DNA of 64,000 nucleotides from Lindgomyces ingoldianus (Eukaryota; Ascomycota; Dothideomycetes; Pleosporales; Lindgomycetaceae): assembly GCF_010093535.1 (NCBI RefSeq), contig NW_022985230.1:1-64000 (forward strand), written 5' to 3'. This document shows positions 1 through 10,722 of the stretch, piece by piece. The notes under the pieces were generated by a model. That model had not been told where the DNA came from. It worked only from the letters and a program-made list of their open reading frames with translations, and did not search any database. Within the stretch, counting starts at the first letter, position 1, and each line of letters starts with the position of its first letter. A program made the position numbers and the translations under genes.

Positions 1-46
1 TTGAAAACAGCTCGATTGACTAGCAAGCGATTGCCGGGCTCATAAC

Positions 47-254
47 TGTGAAGCTATGTGAGGCACCAAAGACATGAGGAACTGGATTGTATTGCTAAAG
101 GAGGGCAACTACGGGTTTATATAGTACTAGATGAACCCATCATGTGACTTAAGGCCACCAATAGCTCTAGGCTGCAGCAGGTGGCATTGCTAGGCAGCAG
201 TACGCCAAAGGAGTGTTGGTGGCTAGCGCATGGAGAGCTCCGTAACTGCAAACA
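47..254 (+). repeat. LTR-B family copy (TGTGAAGC...TGCAAACA)
   Basis: An LTR-like repeat starts TGTGAAGCTATGTGAGGCAC and ends TGCAAACA. It shares its GAGGCACCA and AGGCATGAGGAACTG blocks with copies at 3744-3903, 11408-11617 and, reversed, 60250-60478. The flanking five bases (ATAAC and ATACA) do not match, so this copy is truncated, rearranged or mis-bounded. To its right lies gypsy-F internal sequence. Confidence 0.6.
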
Positions 255-1372
255 ATACACCTAAATAATTATGTCTACTTAGACACAAAGAACTTTAAAA
301 CGCCTAGACTATCTAAAAAGCTTACTAAAAAATGTATAAGACCTTACTAAGTTATACAAACGCGCCCTAGCATATGTAAACTTAAGCTACTAAAAAAAAT
401 AAAAATACACTTATAGTTTTACATCTTTAAGCTTAAACTTATGCCTAAGAACATACTGCTAGCAACTACAAAATAAAAAGAAGAAGAAAAAGAATATAAA
501 GTTAAAAAAATTCTAACCTACTAAGGAAACAAGTACTTAGTTAAATAGAAAAGATAGCCTACTAGTAAAAGTACCTAAAAGCCTATGAGAAGCCTATTAA
601 ACGCCCCTCTAATTCTCTATAAGTACTTAGAGTCCCTTCTAAATAAAACTATCTAGGCAAAAGTTCCCTAGACTAGAAAACATTAATATTAGTTAAAACT
701 ACAGCAGCATTGTCTAGCTACAATGTAAAAGGCCTACAACCCTTTAATAAGGGTTGCAGAGGAGAAAGACCTGCAGCCTCTGCCTTAAGCGCTTTAAGCT
801 TATCTAGTGTTAAGAGGTTACTTTCTAGACACTTCACTCTTTAATCTACTAAAAAATTAAGCTGCTTCTGCGCCTAATCTTAACAAGCATCTAAAAACTG
901 TAGTTTTAACACCTAGAAAGCCTAGTAAGCAGTGTAATAAGCTTATTTATTTAAGAAACTTTTACACTTTTTTTATTCTTTCTAACAAATGTTCCTTATT
1001 TCCTTTAAAAGTCTTTTATGCTCTTGCTCTAGATAATCTAAGGCTGCGTCTAAAATAAATGTGTTATAATAACTCCTCTTTCTTAAGCACTCTACACACT
1101 TTTTTAATAATAAAGTTATTACATAAGAAGAGCTACTTAAATAGTAAAGTCTATAAGGACACATCTTTATACAGTAGAGAGGGTTAAGACAGGCAATAGT
1201 GCAGAGACAATAGGCAACAGCAGAGGGACAGAAAGCCTAACAAGGCATAGTTAGAACAGATAAGGACTAGCAGAACTAATGCAAAAGAGTATATACTAAT
1301 TAAAAAGAAATTCTAACACCTAGAGCAGTATAAGCATAACAGTAAGGACGCTAACTAGGAGGGGACACTGCG
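255..1372 (+). pseudogene. Gypsy-F element, 3' internal region, RIP-degraded
   Basis: This stretch matches the reverse complement of the gypsy-F internal region at 59651-61000. Shared landmarks are the block around ACGCGCCCTAGCATATG and the pair of blocks near 735-840 that correspond to 60150-60240. A purine-rich tract (AGGAGGGGACACTGCG) lies just before the LTR, as expected of a polypurine tract. CTA and TAG triplets saturate the sequence and no coding frame survives. Small ORFs such as the one at 982-1164 on the minus strand are chance. Confidence 0.6.
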
Positions 1373-1980
1373 TGTTATAACCTATAATTAGACTGTAAGC
1401 AACTAATTAGTAGTGCCCTATAGCTTAAATAATTAAGGATAGAGAGTTCTTAACCCTATCCTAGACAGGTTATGTAACAGGACAGATAAGGAATAGCTCT
1501 AGCTATTAGACAGATGCATAAAGGAATGCATTATCTAATAACAAGCAAGCAGTTGCATGCAGAAGCATGCAGACAAATGCGCACTAAAAAACCTTTGTAT
1601 AAGCCTGCAGGAACCTGCAACAACCTGTAAACTTTATGTATATAGTCTTAATCACAACTATAGTTAGAGGGCTGTGATTACTGTTTAGTCTTTCTACATA
1701 ATAGACTAAGAGGCATTAATACCTTTTTAAAGAGAACAATTGCTACTTTGTATATCTTACACTATATATACCTTTTATTCTATCCTCTAGGATTAGTTTA
1801 CTAGCTCTCTATACAGCTGCTAGGTTAAACTACAATCTGCCTTCTCTATTCTGTCTTACCTATACTCTGCTAGTCGGACTGTACACCCGAACTCGCTAAG
1901 TCCTTCCCCTTCCCTCCTAACCCACTTATAGGCTGTAGTGCTCCTAAAAATACTATTTCAACGGAGCAAGGATTGTAACA
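1373..1980 (+). repeat. LTR-F, 3' LTR of a gypsy-F relic
   Basis: An LTR of about 608 bp starts TGTTATAACC and ends AAGGATTGTAACA, so the TGTTA/TAACA ends are inverted. It is homologous to the minus-strand copy split between 48304-48317 and 59062-59650. It contains the reverse of the TATA-like core shared by several LTR families here, near 1740-1785. Confidence 0.7.
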
Positions 1981-2574
1981 GAAACCTGCCTTAGGTGTAC
2001 AGTCCTTAGTATAGCATTAGGAAGGGAGAAGAAGTAATTAGCTAAATTATAGTTTACTCTTAGATAGTAGTATAGGCGCTAGGCTAAACAGTTCTAAGAA
2101 TAGAAGTAGAGGTATATATAGTATAAGATATACAACTAGTATTGTAGCTTTTTAGAAAGCTAAAATGCTAATTAGTCTATGGAAAAATAAACTAAACTTT
2201 AATTACACTTTTTAAAAGTTAATTAAACATAGTCTAATATACATAGCTACGCCTGTTATTTCTGTAGCCCTTAGCCTTACCTAGCTTACAGGTGCTACTA
2301 TTGTCTTGTCTAGCTGTTGTACTTAGCCTTTGCTAAGCCTTACAGCTGTGCTGCATAACTGTTGTGCTTAGCTTTGCTAAGCCCTGTAGTTTTGTAGGTG
2401 TTTTCCTATTAGACAACGCATTTGTCTATTCTGTGTTCTAAGGGAACAGAGTTAGTTGGTACTGTGGCGTTTCCTAGCTTCTCCTATTTAAGCATAAAGG
2501 GGTTCTAAGCTTGCTTGTCTAGATAGTAGAGGTTATCGCCCAGGTTCTAGCTAGTCCACTCATGGATCGTAACA
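1976..2574 (-). repeat. LTR-H, gypsy-type LTR relative
   Basis: Read on the minus strand it starts TGTTACGATCC and runs to a GGACTGTACACC block near the LTR-F boundary. It carries the GTATATATAGTATAAGATAT core at about 2113 and the CTATG/AATAAACTA block also found in LTR-G. The left boundary is uncertain because it abuts or overlaps LTR-F. Confidence 0.45.
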
Positions 2575-3743
2575 GAGAGCCCCTTGTAAATCACTACTAA
2601 GATCGGTCACATTCTGCAACATTTCTACAAGATTAGAAGTGCCTTGAAAATTAGAGAGCAATCTCTTTAAATTAGGCAGCCTTTTTACTAACATATATAT
2701 TTATATAGTTATAGCCTAATATAGCTTTGTATTTACTTTTAAGAGGTAGTATACTTATTAACCTCTAATTATAAGTATCTTTTGTTTTAAAGACAAGCTT
2801 AGTTGTTTTGAGACGAATGTACTTTCTGCTAAACTTAATTAAAGACGCGTTTATAAAGGTAACCTTAAAGAGTTTATCTTTTATTCTATATAGTATGTCT
2901 TAGAGATCCACCTATTAGAAGTTAACAGTGGTAAACATGCATCTGCTGTTAACTAAAGCTGTCTCTTTTTATCCTTCTAGCGTAAATTCTGTTATAAGGC
3001 TTTGTCTAATTCCTTATCTAACTGCTACTAGTGCTTTTGTGTTATAGTATATAATGTTATATTCTAAAGTCTTATCTTTTATAATGTTATTTATGGCTTT
3101 TTTCTATGCTTCTATCTAATCTATCTATAGCCTGTGCTTTTAGTAGCCTTTAATTATATAGCTCTTTACTAAGCACTGTTAGTTCTCTATCTAATAGTGT
3201 TAAAGTAGCTAGTTGTTTACTTAGTATGCCTTCTACTAAAAGTAATAAAAAATGTAGTTTCTGCATTTTTTTACATGTAGTCTATAGAAGGTTTTTATAG
3301 TCTAGTTAGAGCTACAGTGTAGGCAGTTTAGCATTTCACATTCTATAGGTTCTTCTATTAGAACGTTGTCTTCTGTTTTGCTTATCTATGTTTGTTTTAG
3401 CTACTATTTAGCCTAATGCTTAGTAAGCTAATGTTTTACGCAGTACTTATTAGTGCATAAGTACTATAGGAACAGGCAATCTTTTAGATTTATGTAGACA
3501 GGTACTAGTTGCACCTGTGTCTATTATAGGTATTCTTTTATTTTTATAATCTAAAGCAGATGCTTTTTATAGCAGTAGTAAGATTCTTTATGCTACTTAC
3601 TTCTATATAAGATGTAGTACTAGTTAAGCTGCCTTGTTTCTAGCTCTTTTTTAGTTACTACTAGTGCTAAGGGCAGAGTCTTAGGCCTTTCCTAGCAGGG
3701 GTTAGGTGTTTGTAATGCTGTAGGTAGCTACTTAGAGCCTTTA
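2575..3743. other. RIP-degraded repeat, unassigned
   Basis: AT-rich sequence dominated by CTA, TAG and TTA triplets, with no usable reading frame. A short purine-rich stretch (minus strand AAGGGGCTCTC) precedes LTR-H, so it may be internal sequence of a minus-strand LTR element. I could not recognise a domain. Confidence 0.5.
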
Positions 3744-3903
3744 TGTAAAGCTATGTGAGGCACCAGAGGCATGAGGAACTGCATTGAATGTATTGCTAGA
3801 GGAGTCCCTTGTAGGAGTCTATATACATGCGAAATGAGTGGGTAAGTCTTGGCAACAGATCATGGTGACGACGCATCCGACTATCGTGTGAATACTGCAA
3901 ACA
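3744..3903 (+). repeat. LTR-B copy, 160 bp
   Basis: It starts TGTAAAGCTATGTGAGGCAC and ends TACTGCAAACA. The flanks CTTTA and ATTTA are a near-match for a 5-bp target duplication (4 of 5). The interior is little mutated and includes a TATATACATG promoter-like stretch. Confidence 0.7.
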
Positions 3904-3998
3904 ATTTACCTTTTTAAAAGATGTTTTAAAAGAAATTCTATTAACCCTTCTTATTTAAAATGCTATAATGTACTCTTATAATATTTAATAATACCTTA

Positions 3999-5130
3999 AC
4001 GTACCTAACGGGTTGGCCGGCCACACGGGTTGGCCGGCCACTTTTGCCAAGCCCCCACCAAACTCTACCTATCTACATAATGCCTTAACAACAACACTAG
4101 ATTAAATCTTCTAAAGAACATTAGATACAGCTTGCTCTTTAGGCTCTTAAATAAGACTTAAAACTCTCCTTAGAACGCGCTGCAGCTATCTATAATGTCT
4201 CTTACACAACACTAAGCAATTAACGCGCTAGACAGCCTTTACAAGCAGAATGCTAGCCTAAATTAAGGAATCTAACTAAGCTTAAGAAAGAGGTAGTTAT
4301 TAAGTACATACTTAAGCTTATTACGCGCAAATTTCCCCCTAGGCTTGTAGCTGTAGCTAATATAGCTAATTCCTTGCCCGCAGAGCGTAATCTAGGCTAG
4401 GTTAGCTTAAACTAGACTAGTATGTAGGTTAAGCACTGCCCTAAGTTTACAATAAAGTTTAATTATAAGTATAATTATAAGAGAGCGCTTTATAAGGATC
4501 TAGAGGTTATCTAAGGCTAGTTTTGCCTAGTAGCTAACATAAAAGCTAAGTATAGTATCTAGAATAAAAACAAGTATAACTTTAATAAGTTAGGCTTTAT
4601 AATAGGCTAGATATTAACTAGAGCAGTTGTTACAGCTTTAGAGAGATAAAGACAGCTAAAGGTAATATAGCAAAGTAATAAAAAGTAGACAACAGTTATC
4701 TAGGGCATTAACATAATAAAGTAGGCTATAAGATTACAAAGCTTTAAGCAGTAAATAAAGCTACTACATAACATAGATTACATAAAAGGAAGCAGATTTA
4801 GGCAAAAAAGACCTTAATAGTTAAGGATAGGGCTTGTCTAACTGCTCTAAAGGAGTTTAGAGCGCGTAGTAATAGGAAGAAGCTAAAGACGCAGGTGCGC
4901 GCTAAAGAAGGTAAGCTAAGTTAAAGGTAATATAGGCAGTGCAATTAGACTAGGCATAACTTATGTACATGTAAGCAAGTAGCAGAAGTAGACTCTAAAT
5001 AATATCTTATGTTGTATTACTTTATATAAGGCTAAAGTAGGCTGTTTTGCAAGAGAATAGGGTGGTTTTAGTAGGGGCTTGGCAAAAGTGGCCGGCCAAC
5101 CTGTGTGGCCGGCCAACCTGTTAGGTACGT
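3999..5130 (+). mobile_element. Pogo/Fot1-like DNA transposon, internally deleted and RIPed (pogo-1)
   Basis: The terminal inverted repeats begin ACGTACCTAAC and extend about 60 bp to TTTTGCCAAGCCCC. A TA duplication flanks the element (3997-3998 and 5131-5132). Each TIR holds two tandem 17-bp units built on GGGTTGGCCGGCCAC. The interior translates, with many TAG stops, into the Fot1/pogo transposase pattern: a segment like YKYNYKRALYKDLEVI, then YNFNKLGFIIG and RAVVTALER. At 1132 bp it is shorter than the other copies, and the middle of the DDE domain is missing around 4740. The strand follows the readable transposase. Confidence 0.85.
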
Positions 5131-5132
5131 TA

Positions 5133-6652
5133 TATGTTTTTACATTATTGTTAATAGGTACCTTCTAAGATAGTATATTATAGTACTAGTGTTTATAATC
5201 TGCTGTGCACTTCTAGCACTAACTGTTCTAGAATTATTAGGTAAGCTTTTCTACTAGTGTTTCTAACATAGGTTATTTAAGAGGAAACCTTTCTTCTCTT
5301 TTTTATATATTTTATATGTAGTTTGTAACCTATGTTGAACAGCATAGCCTCTTATAAGCTGCAGCTTCTTCTAGCGCTAAATTAATGTTATAGTTATTCT
5401 AGACTTCTACTTCTTAATAGCTTATAAAGTAATCTATTAGTTTATAGTTTATTCTACACTTCTAATAAAGTCTTTTATTAAGCCTATTATAGATTTTGTT
5501 TACTGTTAAGCTTTTTTCTATGCTTATAGGTTTTATTACTAGTTCTAAATTTTTATTCTCTAGGGTTCTAAAGTCTAGGCATTTTTAATAAAAGTGTTCT
5601 ACTTTTTTATAGTTTAGGTAAGCTTTTTTCTTAAGCCTATTCTTTTATTTCTGTGTTAAGAGAGGTTAGTTCTCTTTTTTTATTTTTAAAGCTTTTTTTT
5701 TTATAGCTTTTACTTTGCTAAGATTTATAAGTTTTTTTATAAAGTAATTTTTTTTTTTAGAGGTCTAAGTTAGTTTTTAGTAAGTGTCTTTTTTTTTAAT
5801 TTAAGATCTTGTTCTTAGTATCTATTGTTATAGATAGTTGCTAATTTAATAAACTCTTCTAATTCCTTTAGCTTACTAATGTGCTTATATTTGTCTTTAA
5901 TTTAGTCTTAAAGTCTCTTATAGAACATATAGTAAAGGGCTTATTAGTTAGTCTATCTATATATAGCTTATTATTTGCAGAATTTTATAGTATACTACTA
6001 TACTATTTCTTTTCCTTGCTAAAGAATGTCTATTTTATTTACAGCTATTTTTTCTTTATTTACTTACTTATATATAGTTTTTAGGGCCTTTTTAAACTTC
6101 TTAACATTTTTAAAGATTTATTAAGTCTAGCTGTGTAGTTAGATTTTAGTTCTCTTATACTAGTCCTAGTTATTTACGTAGGGCTAGAACTATATAGCTA
6201 GAGTTTCTTTTAAATAGAGGCTTATCTACTTAACTATTTCTTTATTTATTTAAAAGGCTTCTAGATTGTAGCTTATATAAAGCTAGTAATAAGTAAAAAA
6301 AAGTCTTAAGTTTCTAAAGTTACTAGTAAAAAGTTTTAAAAGTGCTAAGTATAGAGACTTTTTAGCTAACGTGTTTATCTACTTATTAAGCTAATAATAA
6401 AAGGCAAAGAGTTTAACTTATAGGTTTACTACCTACTTTATAAGTTCTGCTTAAGAGACTGTTAGGTTTACAGTTAATTCTAATAAGGTAGCTTCTGTTA
6501 TAAACATATTTTTAAAGATAAGAGGAATAAAATTTATACTTTATTAGGGGTAGTAATTAATGTTATAATTTTTACTTTAAAGAAATAGTTTCTAAAGTAC
6601 ACTAGGCTAGAGAAGAGAAATAGTGTTTTTCTTAGAGTAGAAGAGACTAGGC
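5133..6652 (-). pseudogene. Gypsy gag relic
   Basis: On the minus strand a gag-like stretch is visible near 5840-5880, with a pattern like KLKELEEFIKLATI followed by NRYQEQDLK. This resembles the C-terminal part of fungal Ty3/gypsy Gag, where a DNRLYERxxEKK motif is usual. It lies between pogo-1 and LTR-G and would read leftward from LTR-G as its 5' LTR. It is heavily RIPed. The small plus-strand ORF at 5881-6084 is a by-product. Confidence 0.5.
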
Positions 6653-7190
6653 TGTTAACAGATGTACAGTCTATGTAGCTTTTACTTTAGGGATAAAAGA
6701 GGTAGGCTAACTATAGTTTACCCTTTAACAGTAGTATAAAGTGCTTAGGTTAAATAGTTCTAGAGGAACAAGATAAAGGTATATATAGTGTAAGATATAT
6801 AATTAGTATTACTTTTATTATAAAGTAGCAATGCTACTTAGTCTATGTAGTAATAAACTAGGATAAACTAAACTTTAATTATAACTTTCCTAATAATAGT
6901 TATAACTTAACTATATACATAAAGTTCTAGAGGTTAATTGTTATTGCGCGTTGTTGCGCGTTATAAGTGCTAGGCTACTGCAGCGCGCATTAGCGCGCAT
7001 TAGCGCTTAATTGTCCTTTCCTTATTAGACGTTGCACTTGGCTGTGCACTGGTCTAATAAGCTTGTCTATTTGTTGTCTGTCAGGTCCCGCGATCTGACA
7101 GTTGGGGTGACAAGGGGACTCCAGCCTTGTTCGTTCGAAAGGTGGGGCATCTCTAGGTGGTAGCTTACGATCCAATTGTGGGTTGTAACA
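6653..7190 (-). repeat. LTR-G, probable 5' LTR of a minus-strand gypsy relic
   Basis: Read on the minus strand it starts TGTTACAACCC and ends CTGTTAACA. It carries the GTATATATAGTGTAAGATAT core near 6783. The half from about 7010 to 7190 is GC-normal and barely mutated, while the other half is RIPed. The ORF at 6990-7175 is not considered real. Confidence 0.55.
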
Positions 7191-7549
7191 AATAGCAAGC
7201 CTTAAATATTAATAGCAGCGCTTAGTTACTAAATTAATAACTAAAGTAAAGCTTTTAGCTCTTTCTTACACTATTAGCTACTTATAGTAGTAGAAGTAAT
7301 TCTTTACTAATATAAACTTTAACACTAAGAAAAAAGCTTACTTTACTATATAATAATTAATTAACTATATAAGCTATAGTAAAAAACTTTAAGCTTAACA
7401 CTAAGCTTAAGCATGTTAACATTTATAACTACTAGCTTTGCTAGGAGGTATAGAAAAGAAGAATTTATATACACTAAATCTTTACTACTAATATGCTAGC
7501 TAACAGCCTTACTAAGTTTTTACTATATTAAAAATATTTAGCTCTTATT
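7191..7549. other. AT-rich RIPed spacer
   Basis: I see no gene, LTR ends or terminal repeats here. It is the insertion target of the solo LTR that follows. Confidence 0.5.
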
Positions 7550-7839
7550 TGTAACGATTCTACGAATCGTTCCATCTCGGGTCGCTCGGATCCTATCTGA
7601 AGGGTCCCCGTATCGGCCCCGACCATGACTCGACCCAGTCCCCCGCAGTTGCCCCTATTCCCTCATGTATTTAGTCGCACCTCGCCCCCGTAGCTAGCTC
7701 GGTAGTTTTCTGATATCCTACGTACAAGGCCTATAGGTGTCATTGGTATTCCCAGGTCTCCGAGTCCCCACGCACTCCCATATGCCTCTGAGTGGATTCA
7801 TACCGCATTCGGACCCATTGTCTTGCCTGCGCCGTTACA
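7550..7839 (+). repeat. Solo LTR-A with perfect 5-bp target duplication
   Basis: This is a 290 bp element starting TGTAACGATTC and ending GCGCCGTTACA, flanked on both sides by TTATT (7545-7549 and 7840-7844). TG...CA ends with a 5-bp duplication are the hallmark of an LTR retrotransposon insertion reduced to a solo LTR. The copy is GC-rich and unmutated, which makes it the reference for the RIPed copies at 35.7-37.5 kb and 63.8 kb. It marks the left edge of the gene island. Confidence 0.88.
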
Positions 7840-7844
7840 TTATT

Positions 7845-9762
7845 AAATAACTAGGCTTTATTTACTTAAGTAACACTTTAAAAGCTTACTTTACTAATAT
7901 TAGCTTTAAAGCCTAAGCTTACTAACTTCTTTTTACTATTTTACATTTTTAAGTGTACTACTGTGCACCTATAGTCTATTAGTTATTTTTATATAGCTTT
8001 CCTTTAGTATTTACTTTGTTAAAGCTAGGGGTGTGTGTTGCACGTGTCTCACGCGATACTATACCTATGTTCTGCACTATTTACTTATTAGAACTAGCTC
8101 CTTTCTTGTACAGTATATAGTTGGCCTAGAGCTCTCTCAAGCTCCTTAAACCTTATAATACACTAGTACAATTCACCTTGTTTAGATCTCAATACGTGGT
8201 CGACTCGCTTACCCTATGATCCCTTCTCAGCTCATGCAAGACGCTGGACCTAAATGGCATGATTAACGAAATTTTCATCTTTACCTGATGGTTCAACAGT
8301 ATTTAGCATCCCGGCTTCAACCCAGTCCCGCTTAAAGGATGAGTGAAACTTTCCAAAGTCATCGTAGCAGTTTACGTCGACCCCCTGATATTGAGCGAAT
8401 TCGCAGTTGTGAGTCACACGGCGAGTAAGTGTAGCGTTCTAGATAAAGTCTCTTGGGGCTATTCCGTTGGTAAGAACGGTGGGAACAGCGCCCGCAACGA
8501 GGGAGAAAGCGACTCTCAAGAGAACGGGATATCCATAGAGATATGGATATCATGCTGGTAAGTTAGAAAATATGTTGTTTAAACGTTCGTGGTAGAATGT
8601 GATCAAATATGGGAATTTCATTCTTTCAATTGTTATATTTAACCGGTTTCAACTATCCCTCTTTACCATTACCAAAGTAAGGAGTAAAGGGCGAGCTATG
8701 CTCGACAAGGTCGTTAACGCGGCACTGAAACACACTCGATCTATACAGTATCGTTAGCACATTTACGACCGGGAGAGTACAGTAATGAAATGCTATCATA
8801 GTTATAATTGGCGGATCATTCCATTTTTGGTTAGAGAGAACGTTGTGAAAGAGAGCTGCTATCGCGAATCCTTCCACCGCAGCCCCGTTGCTTCGATCGT
8901 TTGTTTAGTGATACCATCCTACAGTTCAACCTTTTCACTAAAAGGACTTCCAGGGAGCGGTTGGATGGGTTTTCTACTATGAATGGAATATAGTTATGCC
9001 ACTTGAACCTTCCTTTCTCCATTTTTAGCATCACCCTGAAAAGTACCGCACAAGAGGGGTGAGGAGAAATATCGCCTCTTAATTCATACTCCCCCCTAGT
9101 CGTCACACTCTACTGTTCAAGCATAATCTCTTTACTGATATAGTCTACCCATTGCGAAGGCGTCTAATCGAGATGTCGTGCATAATAGAGATTACAAGTA
9201 TCCAAGGTAATAGAACTTAAGTCTATTGTGGCTTTTCGTGTAGCATCCCCAACGTAGGATGATAGAATTGAAGACGAGATCCTAATATGAATGTTTCGGT
9301 TTCCATCTCATCTCCCTATTTACGATTGATGTTACACGGTATCCAAGGCACGACTTCTGTGGGCAAATTGTACCATCATTTCACCGGGGCCAGGAGGTTA
9401 AACCGGCATCATGATTCCACTGATTACAATTTCGGGTCTAGGAAATGTGCCGTTGCAATGCAAGAGAGAGGGAATGCCGGAGAGTAAGAGTAGGCGTGAA
9501 GAACTCGGTCTTACATTAGCTGTGTGCGGTATATATATTCGTGCTGTAGACGGTAGAATCGATCGGAGCTGCATATTTGTGGAGTGGGGAAGATATTAGA
9601 AGCGTTGTAAGTGTCAGCAGCCCATCGACAACTTAACCTTTGACGCTGTAACCCAACCGCCCAGAGCCCTCGGATATCTCGGTCACGTGAGCGGTTTCCT
9701 TTCATTCCCCAACCTGTTTCCGAGCAACCCTGCTCGCTGAACCCCCTCCCGCAAATTGTTAC
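7845..9762. other. Intergenic, no recognised gene
   Basis: It is AT-rich to about 8030 and then becomes GC-normal. Several ORFs of 60-90 codons occur on both strands, but they overlap each other and none shows a recognisable family, a convincing start or splice continuity. An ancient decayed gene cannot be excluded. Confidence 0.5.
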
Positions 9763-9870
9763 ATGACAAATGCCGTCACCTGGGCCAAAATTCACCCGCC
9801 TCGTCTTGCGTCTCCAGTTCCGCAACTCGAAACAAAGCACTACCTCGCACCACCGCCACAACAAACAGAC

Positions 9871-10722
9871 ATGGCCGACTCCAACACCTACAGAGACTGG
9901 CTGTTCATTGATGGCGAGCTCCGCCTCATCCAGCAACGTGCTCCATCTCCACTGCTGACACCACGGTCCACAGAGCGCATCGAGTTCGACCGCCGCATCG
10001 CCGAATTCCGCTCGCAGCAAGCCTGCAACCCCATCCCCACCAGGCCGGCTCACCGCTTCCTCAATTCCCTGCATTCCCTCTTTTCCCCTATCCACAGCAC
10101 ACCTGAGAAAAGCCTAGATAAAGTGCGTCGCGATCAAGAATTTCAATTCCTCACCGCTCTTATCGACAGTCGCTTAGCATTCACCGAATCCGCTGACGCC
10201 TTGCGCGAGTGCGGAAAGCGATATGATTATCTCAAACCTCTTTCACTCGAGCACTTGGTTTGGCTGTCCGAGTTCCCGGAGCTGCTAGACCGCTACTATG
10301 AGCTCGAAGGACGCGTCAACCGCGTCATTAACCACCGCCTTCAGCTCATTCGCACCGGCAAGATGCTAGAAGACGACTTTGACCTCGCCCTTATTGAGAT
10401 AGAGCACCTTACCACAATCGAAGAGGCGAATAAGAAGATTGTGGCAGAGAAGCATGATGATCAAGTTCTCGCCTTGGTTCTGGGTACGCTGGAGAGGACG
10501 TTGATGACGGACATCAATTTGATGTTGGAGGGGGAGGAAATGAAAAAGGATGTCTTAATTACGGATAACGTGCCGCCAAACACGCTGCATAGGATTTTGA
10601 AGACGCCGACCTTGGCCAGAAGGTATGAAGACCTCCAAGCCATGGAGAAAAACATCTTCCCAAGTCGGCACTCCCAGGCCAAACAGGGAGCAGGGAAGAA
10701 GCAGGTCGAGTATGTATTTTAA
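9871..10722 (+). CDS. Orphan helical protein, hypothetical
   Basis: A single uninterrupted frame encodes 283 residues from the Met at 9871 (context GACATGGCC, a good fungal start). An in-frame Met at 9763 would add 36 residues, rich in Pro and Gln, and I consider it less likely. I recognise no domain. The N-terminal third is Pro/Arg/Ser-rich. The remainder, from about residue 85, looks helical and charged, with segments such as LEHLVWLSEFPELLDRYYEL and LIEIEHLTTIEEANKKIV, and it ends Lys-rich. There is no signal peptide or membrane segment. Composition matches the neighbouring genes rather than the repeats. An overlapping 194-codon frame on the other strand (9511-10095) is taken as its shadow. 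Confidence 0.6.
   Translation: MADSNTYRDWLFIDGELRLIQQRAPSPLLTPRSTERIEFDRRIAEFRSQQACNPIPTRPAHRFLNSLHSLFSPIHSTPEKSLDKVRRDQEFQFLTALIDSRLAFTESADALRECGKRYDYLKPLSLEHLVWLSEFPELLDRYYELEGRVNRVINHRLQLIRTGKMLEDDFDLALIEIEHLTTIEEANKKIVAEKHDDQVLALVLGTLERTLMTDINLMLEGEEMKKDVLITDNVPPNTLHRILKTPTLARRYEDLQAMEKNIFPSRHSQAKQGAGKKQVEYVF

Noticed and set aside
47..254. Target duplication for the first LTR-B copy
   Set aside because: Flanks ATAAC and ATACA do not match and the difference is not a RIP-type transition.
1976..7190. LTR-H and LTR-G as the two LTRs of one element
   Set aside because: Their starts on the minus strand differ (TGTTACGATCC versus TGTTACAACCC followed by unrelated sequence) and no matching target duplication was found.
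9511..10095. 194-codon minus-strand frame
   Set aside because: It overlaps the better plus-strand gene at 9871-10722, is rich in Trp, Cys and Gly as expected of an antisense shadow, and has no family.
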